Origin: Caldisericales bacterium
GTDB taxonomy: Bacteria; Caldisericota; Caldisericia; Caldisericales; Caldisericaceae
Length of the DNA stretch: 20,615 bases
Direction of reading: 5' to 3'
Assembly (NCBI GenBank): GCA_015485995.1
Contig: WFSP01000032.1
Span: 1 to 20,615, forward strand
The notes under the pieces were generated by a model. The model saw only the letters and a program-made list of their open reading frames with translations, did not search any database and had not been told where the DNA came from. Of this stretch, positions 1-7,393 are shown piece by piece. A program made the translations under genes and the position numbers. Positions within the stretch are counted from its first letter, which is position 1. Every line of letters starts with the position of its first letter.

Positions 1-177
1 ACCGCAAAAGAGGTTTCAATTCCTTATAGGTTAGCTACAAACTTTGAGAAATGCATATGAAAAAGGAATGAATTATAAGGGTTTCAATTCCTTATAGGTT
101 AGCTACAAACGAGATACATTGACAAAAGACACAAATTACTACGTCTAGTTTCAATTCCTTATAGGTTAGCTACAAAC
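1..177 (-). CRISPR. CRISPR array, leader-proximal end (partial)
   Basis: Three identical 30-base repeats lie at 13-42, 81-110 and 148-177, separated by spacers of 38 (43-80) and 37 bases (111-147). Bases 1-12 are the tail of a third spacer, so the array continues beyond the left edge. Read on the minus strand the repeat begins GTTTGTAGC and ends ATTGAAAC, the usual 8-base crRNA 5' handle of type I-B and many type III arrays. Transcription is therefore on the minus strand, the same as all the cas genes, and the repeat at 148-177 is the leader-proximal, most recently duplicated copy. No base differs between the three repeats, as expected near a leader. No spacer target can be identified without a search. 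Confidence 0.98.
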
Positions 178-250
178 TCGCCAAAACATAGGCTCTATAT
201 ACATCTTATAATTTTCAAGGTACAATCGGGCGGCTCAGTTTTTCTTTTTA

Positions 251-278
251 ATTATAGCAACTATTTGTTAAATCTCAA
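251..278 (-). promoter_or_regulatory. Pre-crRNA promoter in the leader
   Basis: Read on the minus strand there is a -35 box TTGAGA (273-278), a 16-base spacer and a perfect -10 box TATAAT (251-256). Transcription would start near 244, about 65 bases before the first repeat, and run into the array. The match to the sigma-70/sigma-A consensus and the placement inside the leader support it. It has not been tested here. Confidence 0.6.
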
Positions 279-314
279 ATTTATAGCTGTGTTTTATAAA
301 TATTAAAACCTTAG

Positions 315-357
315 TGTCGTACTCCCCGCATTTTTACACTATTGTGAGTCGACGACA
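315..357. repeat. Imperfect inverted repeat between cas2 and the leader promoter
   Basis: TGTCGT-ACTC (315-324) pairs with GAGT-CG-ACGACA (346-357), leaving two unpaired bases in the right arm and a loop of about 21 bases. The arm includes the palindrome GTCGAC. In RNA made from either strand it could fold. It lies 16 bases past the end of cas2, so it may be a weak end to the cas transcript, but no run of T follows it on the minus strand. It could equally be a protein-binding element of the leader. Confidence 0.35.
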
Positions 358-372
358 AAATGTAAAGAAAAT

Positions 373-636
373 CTAAATAAAGTTATTGTTAACCTGCTTT
401 TCTACTCCTAAAATTTCCCTGGAGGAATATTTGGTATCCCGCAGTGTATAGAAGATTATCGAGTCCTCATTCTTATCTATTATATTGTTGAGTTCGGATT
501 TCAGCTTCTCAAATTTTGCTTTTGTTATTTCTCCCTCAAGTACGGAATTTTGCACCCAATTCAAATATTTTCTGCACACTTTCAAGATCTTAAAAACTCT
601 TTTTTCGTTCACATCGTAAACAGTTATGATAAACAT
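373..636 (-). CDS. cas2: Cas2, adaptation endoribonuclease-fold subunit
   Basis: An 87-residue protein of normal Cas2 length. It opens with the ferredoxin-fold first strand MFIITVYDV; Asp8 is the conserved metal-binding position. The following helix and the segment around NWVQNSVLEGEIT (about 26-38) match the family pattern of a dimer-forming beta strand with a Q-x-S-V-x-E-G signature. In the Cas1-Cas2 complex the Cas2 dimer is the structural hub that sets spacer length; its own nuclease activity is not needed for adaptation in well-studied systems. The start codon directly abuts the cas1 stop, so the two are almost certainly translated together. It is the last gene before the leader. Confidence 0.97.
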   Translation of the reverse strand: MFIITVYDVNEKRVFKILKVCRKYLNWVQNSVLEGEITKAKFEKLKSELNNIIDKNEDSIIFYTLRDTKYSSREILGVEKQVNNNFI

Positions 637-1632
637 TTACCACCTTGCAACAAACGGCTTATATTTCTTTTCTTCCATAAGGTGCTTTTCAATTTTGTAA
701 AGTTCTATACGAATCAACCTCACGTAAGAAGTGTCTCCGATATTGGGCAGCCTGACAGTTTGTTTCAGCCTGCTATCAAACTCTCTCAAAAAAATCATTC
801 TGCCTTTTTCATTCAGGTAAGTTCCTTTTAGTTCTTTTAGAAAGTGTTTTTTGCCAAGCATTTTTTTGTTTATAAGGGTAAATATGATTCTGTCAACCAA
901 TATGGGTTTAAAGATTTCCGATACATCCAAATTCAAAGAAAACCTCCTAAAATTCGTGGAATGTAAATATCCTATGCGCGGGTCGAGGTGTGTTTGATAA
1001 ATCTGCCTCAGGACTTCTATATACGCAAGCGAATTTCCAAAACTTATCAGTGCGTTTATCATATTCTTCGGCGGCCTTCTCTCCCGTTTACCCATTGCAA
1101 AACTTCTGTTTTTTATTATCTCGTTCCACCCGTTATAATACACGGTGCGAATGTTCCCCTCAATTGCCATAAGGGTATTGATATTTTTCTGAGAGTTAAT
1201 TTTGTCAGAAAGTTCCTCAATTTTTGCAAGGTACTGTAAAAGATTGCCTCCCCTGCGGTTATAATACTCAAGCACTTTTGTAATATTTGCGGCAGCGCCT
1301 TCCACAAACTTTTGTGCAAGGGCAAGGCGCTTTTCTTCGTCAAGGTAGTGCTCCGCCTGTTTCAATATCATAAAGCCAGAGTTGTAATGCTCGCGCGGGT
1401 AAAATGAACCGCTGTAATATCCATAGTAATTAAAGAAATGCAGAATGATTTCCTTCTGTGAAAGGAAGTCGAGCAACTTTTTGTTTACAGAAATTTCTCC
1501 AAACACGAGAATCTCAGCCGTATTTTCCACAGGCACAAACTTCCGCGTGCCGTCTGGCTTCTCAAAGTAAATCGTATTCTGTTTTCTTTTCAGCTCCCCA
1601 CTCGAAAAAATATAAATCGATTTTTTAGGCAT
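637..1632 (-). CDS. cas1: Cas1, CRISPR integrase (type I-B-like)
   Basis: A 331-residue integrase that, with Cas2, inserts new spacers at the leader end of the array. The N-terminal beta domain begins with the family-typical KSIYIFSSGELKRK. The alpha-helical catalytic domain carries the three metal ligands: Glu158 (in LMAIEGNIR), His224 (in GYLHS) and Glu239 (in LNLDVSEIFKP), so it should be active. The frame extends 18 codons further upstream to 1686. I chose the ATG at 1632 because it gives the canonical Cas1 N-terminus and is preceded by AAAGGAGG, although the spacing to the ATG is short (about 3 bases). It follows cmr6 after 40 bases and cas2 follows it without a gap. Unusually, it is separated from cas4 by the whole Cmr module. 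Confidence 0.97.
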   Translation of the reverse strand: MPKKSIYIFSSGELKRKQNTIYFEKPDGTRKFVPVENTAEILVFGEISVNKKLLDFLSQKEIILHFFNYYGYYSGSFYPREHYNSGFMILKQAEHYLDEEKRLALAQKFVEGAAANITKVLEYYNRRGGNLLQYLAKIEELSDKINSQKNINTLMAIEGNIRTVYYNGWNEIIKNRSFAMGKRERRPPKNMINALISFGNSLAYIEVLRQIYQTHLDPRIGYLHSTNFRRFSLNLDVSEIFKPILVDRIIFTLINKKMLGKKHFLKELKGTYLNEKGRMIFLREFDSRLKQTVRLPNIGDTSYVRLIRIELYKIEKHLMEEKKYKPFVARW

Positions 1633-1672
1633 AAACCTCCTTTCACGGTGGTAGTATAAACATTGCAGCAGG

Positions 1673-3250
1673 TTAAGATTTCCCAATAATCGACTTTATC
1701 TTATTAACTTTTTCTTTCTGCTTTTTACCTATATCAGTACTTTTCCACATCCGAAGAACTCCCCATACCTCTTTTAAAATTATTGCGGCTTCCTTTTTCT
1801 TTTCTTCGTCGTCCTCTTTAATAATCCTGTTATAAAACTCGATTGACTTAGTGTGTAAGTCTGACTTATTGCTATCCGTTACGCTTCTAACTTCCTCTTT
1901 AAACATTTTAAGCTCTTTAATAAGTCTTTCGCCTGGTGGTAATTTTTCAAGTTCGGCTTTCACTTTATCTTCTTCCTGTTTGAGACGCTCTTCTTCCATT
2001 TTTCGGCGTTTTTCTTCATTTTCCTTCTTAAATTTTTCAAATACATCGTTAGTCGCATCCTTAATGTCCTTAAATCTTCCGTACCCTACTGCAGTTTTTG
2101 CACCAACTCCCTGTTCGGTTAGCATTTCCTTAAACATAACAATCACATCATCAAAAGAAAATATCCTATTACGATGTAAACTTCTATCTAATGGTTTATA
2201 TTGGATAATAAATCTGAACTTACCTTTAACTGTAAAAAATTTAATAGGGTTCGGATTAAGGGAATCAGCAGGAGCAACTTCCTTTTTACTTTTATTATTA
2301 TAATAGTCGCCAAAGTGGGGCGTCATCACATCCTCTTCTATGGAAACCCCTTTAAGAGGAAACGCGTCAAAGAAAATAACTTCTCCTCGCTTTTGTTGGG
2401 TGCCGAAAATAATCTGGTAGTTATTAACAATTTGCCGGAATCCCTGATTAGATAGTAAGTCGTGCACCACGCTATGTATCTCATCTTCATCAACATTCTT
2501 ATAGTACAAATGGTGTTTTCCGTCTTTGCTATTCATCTTTTTAAATATCATACCAGCGATGGCTTTCTCGTTCTTTTCTCGCTTTTTTTGTTCTGTTTCT
2601 TCACTTTCGTTTTCCAACATAACAAAATTATCAAGCACTACTTCAATCAGCGATAAAAATCCAAAGGGGACGATTCCGTCGTTCTCCTTGTAGTCTTCGG
2701 AAAGATGGTCTTTAACGAATTTATTACACTCTGTAAGAGCATTTGAACTTAAAGAATAAATTTTATTCTTTATCCAATAATGCCTGAATGCCCCCTTCAA
2801 AGCACTGCCTGGAATATACGGAATGCCGTACATACGACTTAAGGTCATTGAAGTCTCTCTGGGATTTGTCGAACCAAGTCCCACGACGAGCCTCCACAAA
2901 GCATCGCCATTCAGCACTCTTACATTTTGCCCGTTCGTCAAATTATAAATATCCCTTAGAAACAGGTCTGATTCACCGTTATCAAAGTACAAATTAAATT
3001 TTTCCGTAGCGTCCTGAGCAAAATGGTCGGAATTAAGCAAATAGAGCCTTATCTTATTATTTCCAGAGCGAGATTCTTCCCACTCAAAATATTTCTCAAA
3101 CAATAATCCAAAATGCTGAACCTCTCTTTTGTTGTGCTCCGATAGTTTATACTTATTCGATAGTATGTTCCAGTGATACTCCCCGTTATTATTGGGACTT
3201 CTACCTTTATTATTTTTCTTGAAGTGATTGTACTGCTTACTATAAGTCAT
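1673..3250 (-). CDS. cmr6: Cmr6, type III-B RAMP subunit with long C-terminal extension
   Basis: A Cas7-like RAMP protein that caps the Cmr backbone near the 3' end of the crRNA. The signature block runs about residues 123-153: GLGSTNPRE followed by YGIPYIPGSALKGAFR. The glycine-rich RAMP loop GVGAKTAVGYGRF is at 381-393. At 525 residues it is well above the roughly 250-350 of classic Cmr6. The extra length comes from a charged insert near 212-260 and from about 130 residues after the glycine loop. That tail has a strongly charged probable coiled coil (about 402-435, rich in E, K and R) and then a helical, Lys-rich segment. The ATG overlaps the cmr5 stop by 4 bases (ATGA), with GAGGAG 8 bases upstream. 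Identity is secure; the role of the extension is unknown. Confidence 0.93.
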   Translation of the reverse strand: MTYSKQYNHFKKNNKGRSPNNNGEYHWNILSNKYKLSEHNKREVQHFGLLFEKYFEWEESRSGNNKIRLYLLNSDHFAQDATEKFNLYFDNGESDLFLRDIYNLTNGQNVRVLNGDALWRLVVGLGSTNPRETSMTLSRMYGIPYIPGSALKGAFRHYWIKNKIYSLSSNALTECNKFVKDHLSEDYKENDGIVPFGFLSLIEVVLDNFVMLENESEETEQKKREKNEKAIAGMIFKKMNSKDGKHHLYYKNVDEDEIHSVVHDLLSNQGFRQIVNNYQIIFGTQQKRGEVIFFDAFPLKGVSIEEDVMTPHFGDYYNNKSKKEVAPADSLNPNPIKFFTVKGKFRFIIQYKPLDRSLHRNRIFSFDDVIVMFKEMLTEQGVGAKTAVGYGRFKDIKDATNDVFEKFKKENEEKRRKMEEERLKQEEDKVKAELEKLPPGERLIKELKMFKEEVRSVTDSNKSDLHTKSIEFYNRIIKEDDEEKKKEAAIILKEVWGVLRMWKSTDIGKKQKEKVNKIKSIIGKS

Positions 3251-3666
3251 TTTTCCTGCTCCTCTTCGTCTTTAAGCAAAGCGACTGCAAATCTCCTCAG
3301 CCAATTCAAATAAGCAAGGATTTCGTCAGTTAACGCACGATACTCTTCAGCATTTGAGTTAAAGATTCTTTGCACAAGTGCATTATTTTCAAGTGTGCAG
3401 TTTTCAGTAGTATTTTCAGAAAATTTTTCATCAAATAAAGGGCAATTTTTATTTGTAAGCCATTTTTGAATGGCCTTGAGTAAATCAGTCCATCCTTTTT
3501 CACAGGCAAATGCAACTGCATTTCCCAACCCGTTCCTCAAAATCATCGCAGGCATCTTATTTACATACGAGCGAAACTCCTTCTTTTTACTGTTCTCTTT
3601 ACTATAAACTTTCTTTACAAACTCGTAAGCAGTCCTTGCTCTTTCGTCTACCACACTTTTATTCAT
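3247..3666 (-). CDS. cmr5: Cmr5, type III-B small subunit
   Basis: A 139-residue, mostly helical protein, the expected size for Cmr5 (Cas11-like small subunit), which lines the belly of the Cmr complex. Recognisable family features are the N-terminal RARTAYEFVKK, the block FRSYVNKMPAMILRNGLGNAVAF (about residues 31-53) and the C-terminal EYRALTDEILAYLNWLRRFA. The middle (about 70-100) is variable and polar. The ATG at 3666 follows AGGAGGGAACGGT, a good ribosome binding site. It lies 15 bases after cmr4 and overlaps cmr6 by 4 bases. Confidence 0.94.
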   Translation of the reverse strand: MNKSVVDERARTAYEFVKKVYSKENSKKKEFRSYVNKMPAMILRNGLGNAVAFACEKGWTDLLKAIQKWLTNKNCPLFDEKFSENTTENCTLENNALVQRIFNSNAEEYRALTDEILAYLNWLRRFAVALLKDEEEQEK

Positions 3667-3681
3667 ACCGTTCCCTCCTGA

Positions 3682-4635
3682 TTACGAAACTGAATTCTCA
3701 AAAGTAATTTTACAAATTCCTTTACCTATCGTTTCGTCGCCGCCAATTTGCAAAATGCGCCCATCAGCCCAATTTTTAAATACCTCTATCGCCTTTTTTG
3801 CTTGTTCACTTTCTTTACTGCCAAAAAAGTCACGACACTCTTCAGTAAATAGTTTTTTTTCAACAAATAGTTTTGTTGCAAGCGCAAGCGAGTAAAAAAC
3901 TGTTTTTTCGGGAATAAACTCTTCGTACCATAATGCACCTTCATCAACGGTTCCCGTATGAAGACTAATTCTCGTCCGCGCTACGACTTCTGTTGCGTGA
4001 GTTACAAAGTACTTAAAGTCCTCGTCTTTCAAAATTACAAATCTTTTCTCAAAACTTTCTTTGGAGAGCGGCAAATACTTCAATAAAGCATCTGTAATTT
4101 TCATAACTTCGTTTTTGTTAGTATCCCAGGTAATGTCAATAGCGTAATCTTCAAGCATAAGCTTACTGTCGTTAAACAATAGCTCTTTATCAGACACTCC
4201 ACTTGGTGGAATTTCAATCCCTTTAAATGGATTCTCTAAACCAGTCAGTTCTATATTTTCCGCAAAATTTTCAAGGACGCTCTTAGAAGTAGTCCACACA
4301 AAAATACCCTTCGCTGACCTCACCGGGAACAAAAGAATCTTAGCATCGGTAAACGAGAGCGCACTTTTGTAGTTGCTATCTTCAGTATTATCTTCAGGCC
4401 CAAATAAGGCTTCTACAATGTCTTTACATTCCCTTTCTTCTTTAAGCGATCCTTCTTTCACTGATTGTTTAAACCTCTCCCTCAGCGCACCTTTAAGTGA
4501 AGAACCTTCAATTTTTGGATAGCCTGTCGTCCTTTCCCGCTGGATAGGCAAGTCAATCACGCCCAGTTCGCTCCCACTCCCGCTGTGAAGCGGAGTTCTA
4601 ACTTCGATAAAAAATGGTTTTGCTTCTAAAAACAT
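3682..4635 (-). CDS. cmr4: Cmr4, type III-B backbone subunit and target-RNA nuclease
   Basis: A 317-residue Cas7-family protein that polymerises along the crRNA and cuts bound target RNA at 6-base intervals. The N-terminus has HSGSGSELGVIDLPIQRE; Asp28 in IDLPIQRE aligns with the catalytic aspartate of studied Cmr4 proteins, so RNA cleavage should be intact. The next block, GYPKIEGSSLKGALRERF, is the RAMP signature of the family. The C-terminal IGGDETIGKGICKI is the glycine-rich loop. The ATG at 4635 is preceded by AAAGGAGG with 7 bases of spacing. Its upstream neighbour is the CARF nuclease, 12 bases away, rather than cmr3, which is unusual for a cmr operon. Confidence 0.95.
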   Translation of the reverse strand: MFLEAKPFFIEVRTPLHSGSGSELGVIDLPIQRERTTGYPKIEGSSLKGALRERFKQSVKEGSLKEERECKDIVEALFGPEDNTEDSNYKSALSFTDAKILLFPVRSAKGIFVWTTSKSVLENFAENIELTGLENPFKGIEIPPSGVSDKELLFNDSKLMLEDYAIDITWDTNKNEVMKITDALLKYLPLSKESFEKRFVILKDEDFKYFVTHATEVVARTRISLHTGTVDEGALWYEEFIPEKTVFYSLALATKLFVEKKLFTEECRDFFGSKESEQAKKAIEVFKNWADGRILQIGGDETIGKGICKITFENSVS

Positions 4636-4647
4636 ACATTACCTCCT

Positions 4648-6270
4648 TTAATTTGTCTTTGAATTCTCGTCATAATTCGTTTCCATAATCTCTTGTGTTA
4701 AATCTATAATTCCTTTATTCTCATCACTAATTGACCAATGATTATTATTCTTGAAGTTTTTGGCAAGCTTTAGCAAATAAACTCGAACCGACTTTTTAAG
4801 TTTGTCGTTGTCCAGTTCGTCAATAAGCTTGTGAAGTTGCCTTTTTACGGAGTTTGACAGATCTTTATGAATACCGTAAAGATAAATTGCAGGCTCTACT
4901 ACCTTTTTGCCATCCTCATTGCATTCATCAAAACATTTTCTCAGACCGCCTTCTTTTAAGGAGTGCTCAAGAGTGTTTTCACCATCACCTTTTATTGGAA
5001 CATTACCCGCAGGCTTTACTTCGGCACAAATACAGTCTACCTTTTCGCCGCTACCTGCCCTCTCTATTGGCTCCTTGAATTCCACAAAGACATCTATTTC
5101 GTTCTTATCCTCGCCTCCTACTTCCTTGCTGTGCTTAACACTTTTAGTTTTACCTTTATGCTTATTAACAAAAAATTTAAACAGCTGCAGTTCTACGAGC
5201 AAACTTGCAATGTTCTGCCTGGTTTCGCCTTTGCTTGTAAGCCTATCCATTAGTAAGTCTCCATAAAGAGTAAGTTTGACCTTAATTTTATCTTTGTATT
5301 TAAACTCTTCCAGAATATTTTTCCTTTCGAGTTCCTTCACAATTTTCTCTGCAGCGCCTTTAGGCAAGTAGTCGTTTTTAAATTCATCGACAGTTGGTAA
5401 ATTATCGTCACTTTTTCTATGTATTTCCTGAAGTGCGGTGAAGTTCTCGTCCAATGTCCACATATCCAGGTCTATCGGGAGCTGCGGTATCGTAAGCAAA
5501 GTTTTAGTGTGTTCAAACATATAGTAGGCTGGCGCTTCGTAAACCTGAGAAAATATAATCATATACGGTATAATGGCCTTGTATCCACCAGTGATATTAA
5601 ATACGAGTGCTTTATTAGATTCCTCATATATACATCTTAAAGCCGAGAATAAGTTCACGAGCCCTTCTTTTTCAAAGGTTCCTTTGTTGAGAACCTGCAA
5701 ACCCTTGATTATGAAATTTGTCGCCTCAATAGTACATTTATCTTTGTCTTTATCTTTCTCGTCTTTATATCTGTCTTTGTAGTAGTAAACATTATTCTCG
5801 TCTATCTCAATATTATTATCGCCATACGGATATTTAAAACGCACTTTTACACTTGCACCACTTACTTTTGGTTTGTTCTCATAATATCTCCTCAAAATTT
5901 CTGCAGCAATCACGGAGATCGCCGTGTCAGAACATATAGGAATTATCTCAAATTCGCTGTATTCTTTCTTTTTCTCCTTGATTATCCCTTCTATACTTGA
6001 CACTTCAGCCATATAGTCGTCTAAATTATCATATTTAGCGATTTCATCAATTAACGAATTACTTAATTCGTCAACTCTTTTCTTCAGGCTTTTTTTACTC
6101 CAGTAGTAACCAGCAAGCCTTTCCTCTTTATGCTTCTTAACATAATATGGTTTAATATCTTTTATAACAGATTCGTCAACATCAATATCATCATTTCCAT
6201 AAGTTATTAAGTTTTCAAAAATGGATGTACCAATCGTAGTGACAATAGTCAATTTATCACTATTACTCAT
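4648..6270 (-). CDS. CARF - winged helix - PD-(D/E)XK nuclease, probable cyclic-oligoadenylate effector
   Basis: A 540-residue protein, not one of the core Cas proteins. Residues about 8-270 look like an APE2256/Csm6-type CARF sensor: TIVTTIGTSIFEN at the start, SDTAISVIAAEILRR at 114-128, and the ligand-loop motif NITGGYKAIIPY at 225-236. Residues about 290-350 could be a winged helix. The last 190 residues carry a PD-(D/E)XK pattern: Glu360 (VELQLFKFF), Asp393 (NEIDVFVEF) and Glu417-x-Lys419 (CAEVKPAG). I find no R-x4-6-H HEPN motif. It is therefore inferred to be a nuclease switched on by cyclic oligoadenylate from Cas10, like Card1 and Can2 in principle; DNA or RNA as substrate is undetermined. 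The ATG at 6270 has AGGAGGT 9 bases upstream; a GTG at 6279 overlaps that site and was discounted. It overlaps cmr3 by 8 bases. A Lys-Asp-rich loop is at 165-180. Confidence 0.82.
   Translation of the reverse strand: MSNSDKLTIVTTIGTSIFENLITYGNDDIDVDESVIKDIKPYYVKKHKEERLAGYYWSKKSLKKRVDELSNSLIDEIAKYDNLDDYMAEVSSIEGIIKEKKKEYSEFEIIPICSDTAISVIAAEILRRYYENKPKVSGASVKVRFKYPYGDNNIEIDENNVYYYKDRYKDEKDKDKDKCTIEATNFIIKGLQVLNKGTFEKEGLVNLFSALRCIYEESNKALVFNITGGYKAIIPYMIIFSQVYEAPAYYMFEHTKTLLTIPQLPIDLDMWTLDENFTALQEIHRKSDDNLPTVDEFKNDYLPKGAAEKIVKELERKNILEEFKYKDKIKVKLTLYGDLLMDRLTSKGETRQNIASLLVELQLFKFFVNKHKGKTKSVKHSKEVGGEDKNEIDVFVEFKEPIERAGSGEKVDCICAEVKPAGNVPIKGDGENTLEHSLKEGGLRKCFDECNEDGKKVVEPAIYLYGIHKDLSNSVKRQLHKLIDELDNDKLKKSVRVYLLKLAKNFKNNNHWSISDENKGIIDLTQEIMETNYDENSKTN
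5738..5782. repeat. Imperfect TCTTTN hexamer tract inside the CARF nuclease gene
   Basis: The plus strand shows about six to seven near-copies of a 6-base unit (TCTTTG, TCTTTA, TCTTTC and variants). They encode the Lys-Asp-rich run KDEKDKDKDK at residues 169-178 of the CARF domain. The unit keeps the reading frame, so copy-number change would lengthen or shorten a loop without breaking the gene. Confidence 0.5.
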
Positions 6271-7393
6271 TGAATACACCTCCTACGAGAGTGAGTCCAA
6301 AACCTTCTTCTTTTCTTTCACCGAAATTTTTAAGATGGAAATACTCGAAAACATCTTCCTCGCTGCCTTCAATAATTTGGAGGTAGTAAACAGAACCAGC
6401 TGGTACCGCTCTTTTGCCTGTCTTTGGAGACTTGTTTAATATATCCCATCCGCTTATACTTTGATACTTGCCTACTGCTGCTGTAATAATCTTTACTTTA
6501 AAGGAACCGTTATTCATAATTAACTCATTTGAAGAGTTATTTACTTCAAATCCGTCAACAATCCATCCGTTCTCAAATATAGCAGGAGTTGCGAGGTAAA
6601 GTTTAGACAGGCGGCTTTTACTTTTTTTAATACTTTCTATTGCTTTGTTTTTGAAGTCATCTTCGTCAAATAATAAATGTGCATTTTTAACCTTTTCGTA
6701 CTTTGCAGACTTACTTCTTCCACCAACTTTCAGTATTCCTTTATCAGGAAACTTATATTCTTGCTCTGACTTCCACTCGTAAGATAGAAGAAAACTCACG
6801 CCTCTCTTCATTCTGTAAAAAGTCGTATTGTACAACATACTTTCTTTTGATGTTCCTGTTTCGTCGTCTTTTTCAATCCCTACTTTACTTTCTGGAGATA
6901 CGAAATTCTTCAGAGGTATTACATTATCACAGTAAGTACCACTATCTACGAGATAATCATAAAGAAATTCTTCGCTTATATGGTTTCCTTCCGGAGATTC
7001 TTTATACCCTTCCTGTCCACTTAAGTAGTATCCTGCTTTTTGAGAAGAAGTAATAATACCTCCTTCAACATAATTAAGTTTAGCAGTTTTGCCTTTTAGC
7101 TTTTTATTTAATAAAATGTCGTGAGGCACAGGAAAGTATGGCCCTGTCTTCTGAATAAATATTCCTTTTAAGTGAAGCCCATCTTTTCCGTAATTTCCGC
7201 CTTTATCCCTTAACACAGTACCAAATAAGTTTTTGTTACTGTTGTTAACATAGATGGCAGTTGCAACTGCTCCGTAAAAAACTGACGGAGTTAAAGAAAA
7301 TTTAGCGTCAGAAAATGTTTCTATTCCTTTCCTGAACGGTGCCCCTCCTCCAAAATACACTGTATCCAGAGGAGCAATCTTAAGATATTTCAC
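6263..7393 (-). CDS. cmr3: Cmr3, type III-B crRNA 5'-handle binding RAMP subunit
   Basis: A 376-residue Cas5-like protein that holds the crRNA 5' handle and contacts Cas10. Family features: the N-terminal LKIAPLDTVYFGGGAPFRKG with the F-x-G-G-G-x-P-F core, TPSVFYGAVATAIY (about 35-48), GPYFPVPHD (about 84-92), a YRMKRGVSFLLSYEW segment, LATPAIFENGW in the second half, and a C-terminal RAMP loop GERKEEGFGLTLVGG. The start is GTG at 7393, supported by GGAGG 7 bases upstream; this GTG overlaps the cas10 stop by 4 bases (GTGA). Length is normal for Cmr3. Confidence 0.93.
   Translation of the reverse strand: MKYLKIAPLDTVYFGGGAPFRKGIETFSDAKFSLTPSVFYGAVATAIYVNNSNKNLFGTVLRDKGGNYGKDGLHLKGIFIQKTGPYFPVPHDILLNKKLKGKTAKLNYVEGGIITSSQKAGYYLSGQEGYKESPEGNHISEEFLYDYLVDSGTYCDNVIPLKNFVSPESKVGIEKDDETGTSKESMLYNTTFYRMKRGVSFLLSYEWKSEQEYKFPDKGILKVGGRSKSAKYEKVKNAHLLFDEDDFKNKAIESIKKSKSRLSKLYLATPAIFENGWIVDGFEVNNSSNELIMNNGSFKVKIITAAVGKYQSISGWDILNKSPKTGKRAVPAGSVYYLQIIEGSEEDVFEYFHLKNFGERKEEGFGLTLVGGVFNE

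Larger units (their letters stand above)
178..372 (-). promoter_or_regulatory. CRISPR leader between cas2 and the array
   Basis: This 195-base AT-rich, gene-free stretch lies between the cas2 stop and the first repeat. Its position and the repeat orientation make it the leader. It would hold the pre-crRNA promoter and the signals Cas1-Cas2 uses to insert new spacers at 177/178. The part nearest the array (178-250) is AT-rich apart from a short GC patch around 226-236. The middle holds a good promoter, and the part nearest cas2 holds an inverted repeat. No open reading frame of note is present. Confidence 0.85.

Noticed and set aside
1633..1686. Upstream start for cas1 at 1686
   Set aside because: It overlaps the cmr6 end and adds 18 residues that Cas1 proteins lack; the ATG at 1632 has AAAGGAGG and gives the family N-terminus.
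1851..2303. A 150-codon plus-strand open frame opposite cmr6
   Set aside because: It is the antisense shadow of the Lys/Glu-rich cmr6 tail, giving a Ser/Leu/Phe-rich product with no recognisable domain and no ribosome binding site. The other plus-strand frames across 550-18969 and the minus-strand frames inside the SCIFF operon were dropped for the same reasons.
4648..5200. A HEPN RNase domain in the CARF nuclease C-terminus
   Set aside because: No R-x4-6-H motif is found in the last 190 residues; the E...D...ExK spacing fits PD-(D/E)XK instead.
6271..6279. GTG start at 6279 for the CARF nuclease
   Set aside because: It lies within 1-2 bases of the AGGAGGT site, too close to be used; the ATG at 6270 is at the right distance.
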